Shown here: positions 51,301 through 62,432 of the stretch, in pieces
Layout: each line of letters begins with the position of its first letter
Position numbering within the stretch: position 1 is the stretch's first letter
Assembly: GCA_964017195.1 (NCBI GenBank)
Contig: OZ024889.1
Span: 56,329,574-56,393,573, forward strand
Direction of reading: 5' to 3'
DNA from: Siderastrea radians
Lineage: Eukaryota; Cnidaria; Anthozoa; Scleractinia; Rhizangiidae
DNA length: 64,000 nucleotides
Notes under the pieces: generated by a model
What the model saw: only the letters and a program-made list of their open reading frames with translations
Database searches by the model: none
What the model was told of the DNA's origin: nothing
Position numbers and translations under genes: made by a program

Positions 51301-54300
51301 GTTGCAAAAAATGATTAATATCATGGGAAGGAAAATGGTTATTATTGTTACGCACATCCAAAGTCTTGGCAGATGTGAGGGGTTTGTTATCATGACCCGC
51401 GATAAACCAAAGGCAATGGATACAATCCATACCAATGACACAGCGGCATAACATCGATTATATGTCACAACCTCTTTGTACAGAAGAGCGGACCGAACTG
51501 CGATGTATCTATCCAAGCTCACAACACACAAGCTAAAAGTCGTGGTCACACTGGTCTGAATCCACAGCGAATCGATGGTTATTTTAAGCGGGTGGCTGTA
51601 GGGGTGAGGTGTTAAAAGACAACGCGCTATCCACACGGGATCCATCAATAGCCCTACGAAAAGGTCTGCCACAGCTAAGGAGCTTAGCAGCAAGTTAGAA
51701 ACAGTTCTGACGGTGCGTGATTTGTAGAGCACCCAAAGAAAAGCTGCATTGCCAAGAACAGCTGGCACCGCGGAGACACCATACAACACGGCAAGACTAA
51801 CTGAAGATGGAAGCGATAACTCGTTGCTACAGCTTTTTCCCATCTTTTAGGTTTGAATGACCATAACCTGAGCACACAATCTTTTTTAGCAACAAAGAGA
51901 CGACTGGATGTCCTCCTTGATCGATTGACGGCTTTCGTCGATCAGTGGCTGTTTTGAATAGTCTGAGAACACCTTAAAATAAAAGCATCACGTGACAAGT
52001 CCACTGACGCATTATCTGACACCAATAAGTTCAAGTTTCAAGTTTATTCAATAACATTAAACGAGGAAATTAACATACTGCTCTACCCGCAAGTAGCAAG
52101 GGCTAATCTAGGCGGGTAGAGCAGAACTACTATTACTAAGTCCGTCGTAACAATGTTAATGCAGCATATTAGAAAAAAAGGTTTATCCCAACAATCCCTC
52201 ACCAACGCCAACTCAACTAGGACTAGAGGACACGCATTTAACAAGTTCCGCATAACCATGTTTTACCGAGATAAAGTTACAGTAGTTAATATCAGTGGGT
52301 ACATCAAAAGATCAAAAGAAGCGTCCACGACTGTTACGATGGTGTTTCCTTTGGAGATTTGCATTGCTAAGGTAAATTAGCCCATCACAGGGCTGCTTTT
52401 AGTTCCAACAGCACGCCTTTTGACCAGCGCAGCGTAGACAGAAAAAAGTTAGCTGTGTCAATGCAATAGCCCTTTACGCAAGTAACCTTTCTTAGTTGCA
52501 TTAGAATGTTGTTGAACGTGAACGCGAGACAATTTCGGGCCATTCCGTCATTCCGCCTCCACGCAATGTACCTGTCAATGATCTGTCCATAATTAGATAC
52601 TCTTCGTTTCCACACAAGTCTTTAAACGAATGGTTTGGCAGGAAAGTTACCGAAATATAACATGTTCTTCGCTGAGTTGATTTTAAAAGGAATTTAGTAA
52701 AGAGAAGCTGCCCCAGAGGTAACAACAGTGTTAGTAACGGCGCCGATTTGGTAGCTTTCTTTAAACAACTTTACGGTTAAAATTTTACAGAACGGAATAC
52801 AATTTTCCCACCCAAAACCTTGCAACAAATTCGAGTTAGCGGGAACACGCATTTGAAAAAAATAAGAGGGTCTTAGACATCGTAATTACGAAATCTATTA
52901 AAAAGGAAACAGCCGTAAATGAGACACAAGAATAAACAAGAGTTTTACGTGTAATGTTCGGTTCTTTGAATCCACTACTTGAGATAATTGTTGAGTATTT
53001 AATTATTAACAACGCCAGGCTCCTCTTAGGTGTTACTGGCATCACACGCATTGGTTTGCTTTTAACTTTCCAGAAGGGTAACGATCTACTCAGAAAGTAA
53101 ACACTTCAAGACTTTTAGAGCAAACACTTAAACGGGCACTGTCATCTATTGTTAGCATCAGTTTGAAAAGCCGAAAGACACACTTGTATCGATGGAGGCC
53201 TAAAAATAATGGTCCATTTTTGCTAAAAAATAAGGCAACTCCTCCTCGCAATTTATTAATGAGCGTATTTGGCGACGGCTGGCCAGAAAGTAATGGACTT
53301 TCCTCGCGTAAAACCGGTAAAACCTGATTGCCTCGTTCTCCTTTTAAAAATTCACTTGTTGGTCAAGAGGAGCAAGTTATTTAGATACAAATTAAGCTTT
53401 TTTACCGAAAAAAAAACATCACCATAACATTGCTTCTTCATAGTTAACTTATCTGCAACCATTTTGCTATCGTAGAAAATAGATCATATATTTATGGTCG
53501 ACAGTTTGTTGGCATTCAGATGACGATTTAGTTAAGTTTTCTAAAGAAAATGAAAATGAAAATACCGCAAAGGAAACAGAATACGAGTTACAATTTTCAG
53601 AGAATATCTGGATACCATTCAAGACGAGACCAACACGAAGCACAGTTAACGTAAGCAGGTGCCGATTAACTCGCGAGTAAGTCATGCCAGTTTGATTTTA
53701 GCTTGTTTGTTTTTGTCCATATAGTAAAAAGAAAATTACACAGTGGCTTGAAGATATGAATTTTATTTTCTCGTGTTGAAAACAATTTTACTCACTCGCT
53801 GCGCCCGTTCGTAAAATATTGTTTTCACAACTCGAAAATAAAATTCATATATTCGCGCCACCGTGTAATATCCTCTATATATTATGCACGTGCATTTTCG
53901 CCCCGTGCCACCTTTTTGAATACTGTATAATGTATAAATTACAGGGCATTCGGGCAGGAATTTAGCCTGGCATTAATTTGGCCCAACTCCAAGGCGATTG
54001 TTTTTCTTACATGAATAGAAAAAACCTATGGCTGAATGATAATGAGTTTAGTTTTCAGCCAAGAGCACTGACATCGCTATAGCAACTCAAAACCACCCTA
54101 TTCAAAAACAAACAATGCTTTCAATCTATTAAGGTTTCTGTTCAGATTTTAAGCGAAAATCACAATTTAATCTTTGGAAGACTAAGCACACCCTGCGAAG
54201 GTTACCTGGTCAACTTTTGGGCATGCTTATATGATGGAGTAATCTAAAGCTCTCAGACTTGCGCAACAAGATATACAGGGACCTAGGGCCTAAATTTACT

Positions 54301-57300
54301 GCAGGTGAAGCTGAAGGTTTGAACGGCCTTTCAAAACAGTTTTTCTTACTGAAACCTTTAATGGGTCACGAAAAACAACCACTCGGTTCTTTGCCACAGA
54401 TCGAGGATTACTACACTGAAGACAATTGGTCGAAGTGAAAAAATGGTAAATACATGTACCGAAGAGTTATCGCCTCCATCATCAGTTAGCCTCGCCGTGT
54501 TGTATGGTATCTCCGCGCTGCCGGCTGTTCTTGGCAATGCAGCTTTTCTTTTGATGCTCTACAAATCGCTCCCTTTCAGAACTATCTCTAACTTGCTCCT
54601 AAGCTCGTTAGCTGTGGCAGATTTTTTAGTAGGGCTGGTGATGGACCCTGTGTGGGTAACGCGAAGTCTTGTTACACCTCGCTCCTCGGATCACCCGCTT
54701 GAAATAGCCATTGGTTGCCTTTGGATTCAGACAAGTGTCACAACAACTTTTGGTTTGTGTGTAGTGAGTTTGGATAGGTACATCGCAGTTCGGTCCGCTT
54801 TACAGTATCATGAGATTATGACATACAATCGATGCTATGCTGCTGTGGCATTTGTATGGATTGCATCCATCGCGTTTGGCTTGTCACCGGTTTTGATAAC
54901 AAACCCCGCAAACCTGCCAAGACTCTGGATGAGTGTTACGGTGATAACTTTTCTTCTTCCGATGATATTAATTTTATTTTGCTACTACAGAATTTTTGTG
55001 TTAGCAAGAAGACAATCTAGAAAAATTTCAACGCAACACTCTCACTTACGAAGAGCTCGGTTCGCAGAAGGAGTTCGAAACAGAAAAACTGCTAAGAACG
55101 TGGGTTTTGTTGTAGCGCTGTTTTTTCTTTCCTGGTTTCCCAGCTTGGTGGTTTCTTTTGTGGACTTGAAAATGAGTGACCATTGTAGGAAGAATAACAT
55201 GGAATTGGCCTGGCTTTGGGTCGAGCTGGTAGCATTCACATCATCTGGAATTAACCCATGGCTATATTCACTGCGAAACAACGGATTTAGAAGAGAAATG
55301 AAGCGTGTTTTGGGGATCAGACGCGAGACAACAAGACAAATAGTCTGCCGTTAAGTAAACACTCTTGAAATTACTGAGGGAACATGGTCAGAGAAGTGAG
55401 ATGGTCATTTAGGAGAGATCATAAATGTAGCGTTTGGCATTCTACATTCTAAATGAAGAGTTTGCTTGAGAACTTCTTCAAATAGGATTATGTCAAGATG
55501 GTCGTTTACGAGAGGTTCTAAATCCAGCGTTAAAGCGAGAACTGATCCAAACAGGATTTCTCAAGATGGTCGCTTACGAGAGATTCCAAATGTAGCGTTG
55601 TACGACGAAGTGATTCCAACAGGATTTCGCAAGATAGCGGCTTATAGAAGATTCTAAATGCAGCGTTGTACTGAGAAATGATTCAAACACAATTTTGCCA
55701 AGGTGGTTGCTTACGAGAGACTTTAAAACCAGCGTTTGACTCAGATCTGATTCAAACGGGATTTGACAAGGTGACAGGTTACGAAAGATTCTTTATGCAG
55801 CGTTTTACTGATAACTGATTCAGCAACGACAAACAACAACTTCATTCAAATAATTAAAACACAACAACAAACAACACTTGCAGGGTTTGCAAACCCTGCA
55901 AGTGTAGTAGCGATACTGCTAGTCGAGGCGGGTACAAAGAAAAACTGAAAATAAAAGAATGAATACAAAATATCTATCAACACAGTATAGAAACACTCTA
56001 GTGTGTACTTTTATTATCGTGATTTTATTCAGATTATTCAGTGGTGTACGAGATAACGGCGTGGCACAAAAGCAGTAATTTCATATGAGAGACGTCATCG
56101 TAGTCATTCTCAGTCGTCAGAATTTCGAGAAGCAGTTTCTTAAATTCAAATTTAAAAAACTTGGGTTTTCTTGAGTACTTTTATAGAAAGTGGAAGACTA
56201 TTTCAACTTTGAGCATCAGATCTCACTTTTCGGTTCTCGTTTGCTGAACAAGGAAATTTTCAACAAGCTTTCTCAAGATAATCGCTTTAAGGAGATTCTA
56301 AATGTAGCATTTGACAAACATATGGCTCAAACTGTTTTCGTGAAGATGGTGCATTAACAAACAACATAGAATGTCGCTACTGACAAGAGTGCTCGCTGCA
56401 GAGATACTACAAAAGGTTTTTGTCTAAGAACAAAACATAAAATGCAAATTTGTAAAACCTAATGATGAAATTTCTTCGTGAAAAAAGGGTGCAAAACGAA
56501 CAGGAACAAAGAAAAGTACCCAAAAAGTTGGTAACGGTGTTTGTTTTGAGAAAGATGGTTGCTCTAGTTAAGTTTACTCTGACTTATTTAAATTCATGTA
56601 GCTTGGTGCGCGTTGATAATCACCCCTATACAGAACCAAGTGTGGTCGAACAATTGTCCTAATTTCTACTTCACTAAAAACGTAAGTTTAACATATATTA
56701 ACATATAAATTAAAAACCAATAACACCACAACGCACTCACTTCTCCAGCAAATGAATTATTTCCTGAGTTAACGGGTTTCATCGCAAGGTTAATTGCAGA
56801 GTTGAAAAAAAAATAACATAAAACAGTGCTTTCAATAAGCACCGACAGCCGACGAAAAGCGTCGGCTATTTCGCTCAGAAAAGTCGGCTACTTTTTGCCC
56901 TAAATTAAAGTAATTAAAGGAAGATTGTTTCAAACCCCTAGTTGATACAGTCGGTTACTCTATTCAAACCAGCTGCCTACTTCACATTTCATTGAGACCC
57001 TGATAAAATAATAACTATGTCGCACGAAAATTGCTTTCTGCATTTAATGAAATCGTGACCAGTTTTTTTTTTTTTGGCATAATAGATCTTGCAAGTCATG
57101 GGTTCTTTTCGCAATGTCATGGCTCCTTTAGTTATTAATTCACTTTTTTGGCCACCAAAACACGGTTGCAAACCTCTGAAAGAAATAAATTGCCAGCGTT
57201 GGCTAAACCACGCGGTCAGTCGCTGTTCATGCTCGGAAAGAATACGCGTGAACAAGGGGATTAGAAAACGATTTTCCACAACATTTTGACAAACTTTCTT

Positions 57301-60300
57301 TACTGACGCATCTCAACACGAACGCACTTCAGGTTTGACGAAAATTATTTCCATGCCACTTCTTTTTGGCGAGAGATTTCAAATCCAGGGATCCATATTA
57401 GCAGTAGTCAGGTCGTCAGAGACGACTATTAAGTCCTGCGGACGAGTATCAAAAATTACAAAAATCGTCCGGCGGACGAGTAAGTTTTTTTTTTCTTCAA
57501 TTTCTCACCAGTCAATGTACTCGTGTTTTGAATGTCCACCAGCCATTCAGCGATTCTGTACTGTAGTGAACTGTAAACTTTGTTTCGTTGCTCGTACGAC
57601 ACGTAACGCAGTATTCTCAGAAGTGAGATGTTTGCAGGCTCAATTTTTTGTTCTTGAACGCTGATGTATTGCAGCAATATGCAAACAAAAAGACTCTCGC
57701 TCTTTAGCCGCACGTGAGTTTTGCAAAATGTGGCGCTACTTTGACAAAGTGTCGCCACCACTGTGAAAGAAAAAAAAAGTGAATCTTCCGAGCAAAGTTC
57801 TAAGTACGAAAAAGAGCAACAAAAGCGTGCATTTTTCCATCGTGGCTTAGCTTAAGTACCTGGATGAAAGTTTCAGCAAAATTGAAAGTTTGATCGAAAG
57901 GTAAATGCGCAAATCAAATGTTAAACAGTGAACATTTGACGTGCAAAGTACGTCTATATCTTTTAAGTCCATTGTTGAATTTGTTGTATTTGTTGTCCGT
58001 CGTTGAATTAGTCCGTAGTTGGATTTGTAAAATGAAAGTATTTGACAGGAGTCTTGCTGCAGTGCTGCTGCAGTAACATAGTGAAAATAAAATTCAAGCT
58101 TTCCACTTACTTGCTGTTAACTTTACGTTTTTGACTGTATTTTAATTATTACGTAATTTTGAATGGGCAAGTAAAATTTTGTCAGGACAAGTATCTTTTC
58201 TGATGCACTTGCCCGGTTGACGAGTTTTAAAAAAACCTAATATGGATCCCTGGATTTCTCACACCAAATATCACAAATTTTCTCATTACCCTTACCTGTT
58301 CATTTGTTGGCAAAAAAAACCTAGAACACACAATACAAGCTTCACTAGAAAATATACCCTGTGCATGAATGGGGGATATTTTCATACTTCAACATACTCA
58401 GTTGCATTCATCGTTTACGTATTAATTTCACTTTTGCTTATTTTATAGTAGACCAAAACATAGTTAGAAGGGAGCGCCGGGGAAGGACGTCGGCGGTTTC
58501 CTAGAAGGGAACCAATTTTCTTCGTTACCTACCTGTAAAAGTTGGCTTTGCTTATGATAACCACGTGACACTGCTTGGTCGCCTTCACGTTGAAAAAAGA
58601 AGGTTCTCCGGTTACAACTGCTAGTACACCAACAAACTCACCAGGGAGGGCTGTGTACAAGTGATACTGCAAAACAAACACAAGGAAATTAATGTAAAAA
58701 TGCACAAACAGAACTTACTGCACATATTTTCATCGTATCAAGGGGGTGATTATATGTGGAACTCACTGTTTCTCTGGAAAAGTTCAGGGCCCGATTGTTC
58801 AAAGGGTGGATACCGCTATCCACCTGATAAATCGTTATCCAGCGGAAAAAGGTTAACAAAACAAAGTACACTATCCGTGGATAAAGTTGTCCGCTCTTTG
58901 AACAACCGGGACCAGGTTTTGCAGGCGTGTCGCGTTGCCATAGCTACCATTGATGGGTTGCTTGGCTGGTCCCTCAATTTCTTCACGGTGTTTCTCAGTT
59001 CTCACAAGATACGTTTTCGTTATCTTTGGTGCAATTTTAAGTTATAAACTTGACTGATACAAAACTGTACAGTGTTTTTTGGCACTAAGGCTAACTTTCA
59101 TTTTGAACTTTCTTCCAGTTGTGTAGGTATAAAAGTTACAGGAAATCATTCATACCAATTTGCAATTGCAATTTACATAGATTTCACCTTTCAGAGCGGG
59201 AGTTGGCAAAATAATTTGAATTCACGGTTGTGGACGGTAAATGATTGCCAAAGATAATCACCACAAATGCATCACACATTTTGTAAACTCAAATCCGAGC
59301 GTGTTGTTTAAGCGCGAATTTTCAATTTTTGAATTGCTGGATTCCGAGCCAATTCGGTTCATTTTTCTTTTCCAGGAGTCTCCTGGTTGGCGCTAAAATT
59401 AGAACTGTTTCCCCTGTAAACCCAGTTGTCGGTTGGGTTGTTAAACTTCATTATCTTCTCGTGTTATTTACCTCTTGGTCATCACTGAGGCTTTTTTGTG
59501 TCACTTCCAGTGAACCAGTCACAACAAAATATAAATTACAGTCCTGTCACGATAAAAAACAAACACCAGTGTTAGAACAGTAAAATTCTACCAACAACGA
59601 AACAACTCTAGCCCATTACACAGCAGTCAAGATATTGGCCCCGCCGCGAGCTTTTTCTTTTATCATTTTTGGACAGAACTTTGATAAAACTTAAACTAAG
59701 TACCTTTCCTCGCAAGTGAAATGCTCCACGAACAACAAACAGGAAGAAAACACGTGAAATTCTCAAAGCGAGAACCAACCATGATCAGTTTTCCGCTTTC
59801 GTTTCTCCAAGGATACAAGGGAAAACATGAAAAAAAAATGACCCTGGCCAAAGGCACGTATTTGCAGTTTCGGAAACCAAACAGAAAATCTGGAAGAAAG
59901 GTGAACCGTTTAGCTTTGTAAGGTAATACTTAACCCTTTAGGCCCTAACAGTGACGAAAATGAAATTTCTCTTTACATTATCAATACTTGTTCAAACATT
60001 CAAGTGATGAGAATAAAGGAAGTGATCACCAAGGACAAGATATCTTGATATTTAGACAAATTCTCCTTACTAGTTCCATAAGAAATGTGTACAGAAGAGT
60101 AATTCTCCTTACTAGTTCCATAAGAAATGTGTAGAGAAGAGTAAGGACAATATGCATTTTTATATCAGGGCTTAAAGGGGTTAACATGGTGGACATACTC
60201 CTTTTAAGGAGTCGACATTAAACCAAACTAACAGAAAAAAAGGCAAGTAGATCTCTAATAACCCTACGCATCTCCTTACCACATCAGCTTGATTTATAAG

Positions 60301-62369
60301 AACGGTGCCTGAAGGAATACTTGCTATGGAAAGAATGCCTTCCAGTAATGACGAGTCCTAAAATAAATGCAAAGGAATTCAAGCTTAGTCGCTGCACCCA
60401 CACGCTCGGAGGGGAGGGACAAGAGACCACAAGGTACATTCGCGACTTACTTTGCATCTTAGGTCAAAAGAGGTGTCATTTTTAACGCCTCTATTTAAAC
60501 AATAGAGTTCTTCTGTCGAAGGCACTATTTTGTGATAGGTTGCCCGAAGAAATTTGAAGATCACAACAAACATTTGCCCGAGAACGTAGTTCCAGGGCTT
60601 CTATGAAGTTTGAACATCCAGTGTCCAAGGGAACCTATCACATAGGGCCTGAGACAGAAGAACTCTATTGTTTTTATTGCACAACGCTAAATTTTGAGCG
60701 AAATTTGCCAAAACGCGCACTATGCGCTGATAGGCGCCCGCTGAGAAGAGACACTATCGCGTCACTTGATCGATTTCGATCAATGGGAGCACGCCAAAAT
60801 TTAGCCTAACTATAAAATGTAGCGTTACTATAATGTACAGTAGTTGCTAGATGTATTGCTGCCCTTATGTGTTGCCATACAGACAATGAAATCAAGTCAT
60901 TTAGAGTGATTCTAGATCTGTCATCTAAGGAATCCTTTTACTGATCGTTGATCAATTCACAAAATGCATTTCTATTTTTGCACTGTAACCTAGCTGAGTT
61001 AGCATGTAATTGCTTCGCAAAGAAACGTGCTCTGATGGAGGTAACCAGTAATGCTATAGCCATCAGAAAACTTGTATGAAAAACCAAACACTTGGTACAA
61101 AGTGAACGTTTTTACCTCCAATTCTGACTGGTCCACTATTACCATACTTTGTTGCCATTGACCAACTAAGATAAGGTTGACGTCATTTTACGATAGTCAC
61201 AACAAAACCGTTTCTAATCTGATTTTTTGTTGTTGTTATTGTTTGTTTTTGCAACATAAAATTGAAGGCATGTGAACAAAAAGATAGTGAAAATCTTAAA
61301 ACTCACCGATAAATCGAGATTCTTGGCAATCTCACTAGCCGCAGTCTTCATCATTTTGTCTTCTTCATCAGGATCCATCGTAAGGAACTGTTTGGACAAA
61401 TCTGCACTCACGGGAGTACACGGGAAATCAAACCGACCCTCCAGGGAGGTTGGGCTGACTTCACTGTCACTCAGTTCAAGATCAAACATAGCCGGGCGGC
61501 TGGGAGATTCTGGGAAACTGAGGACGCGCGCACGGCCAAGCGCCGCGTCAAAATCAGAGAGCGAATGGATGATATCTACAAGCAAGAAATAAACTGTTTT
61601 ATTTTGACCCGGGATAGCCTCATAAATAAGTCTCATCCAGTGTCATCATTATAGTTCCATAGTAGTTCAATCGCGGTCAAATTCAGTGAAAAGGTCACAC
61701 CACGCATTTTAGCGGTGAAGTGTTGAATCTCTCATTTTAGTCTGCATTAATTTAAATTACATTGCACCTTGCCTTTAGTACTTGCGTTACTTTTATTGTT
61801 GTTATTATTATTATTATTAAAACAATTTTATTTGTACAGTCGAAGCTCTCCTTGCGACCACTCTCGTAAGCGACCAGCTCTAGTTACGACCAGCATTGTG
61901 AACCCCCGTTTGACTTGTCACTTAAGCTTTGTAATGAAAAGTTCTCGTAAGCGACCGCGGCCACTTTCGTGAATTACCAACGTGCTTTTTCCTTTGTTTT
62001 TAAGTTCTCATAAGTGACCACTCGGTCAAAGCTTTAACAAAAGCACTCGGTTCTTGTTTTAAGGTTCTTTGCCTTGTACCTACGCGGACCTCTTCTGTGA
62101 TAGGCAATGACAAAACTATTAAATATTATTACTACAAAAGTGAAAACTATTAGTAACCTTTAAAATATGACAAGCTTTGCGCTAAGAGCTCTTGTAAGCG
62201 ACCACTCTCTATAATGTGTCGTCATGCGGTCACTTACCACAAAACATTCACGCAAGCGACCAGAGAGCTTTGACTGTAACTCGGGGAATATTAACATAAT
62301 ATGTTCGCATTCAATTAAAATTAAAAAAAGACCACAACAGTTAAAAAAGATATGATAAAAATTATGATA

Positions 62370-62432
<63 letters not shown>

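Noticed and set aside
54832..55281. Additional frames overlapping GPCR 3
   Set aside because: Shadow frames of the receptor; the same shadows appear over GPCRs 1 and 2.
61272..61592. 106-residue plus-strand frame
   Set aside because: Antisense of PNPLA exon 4.
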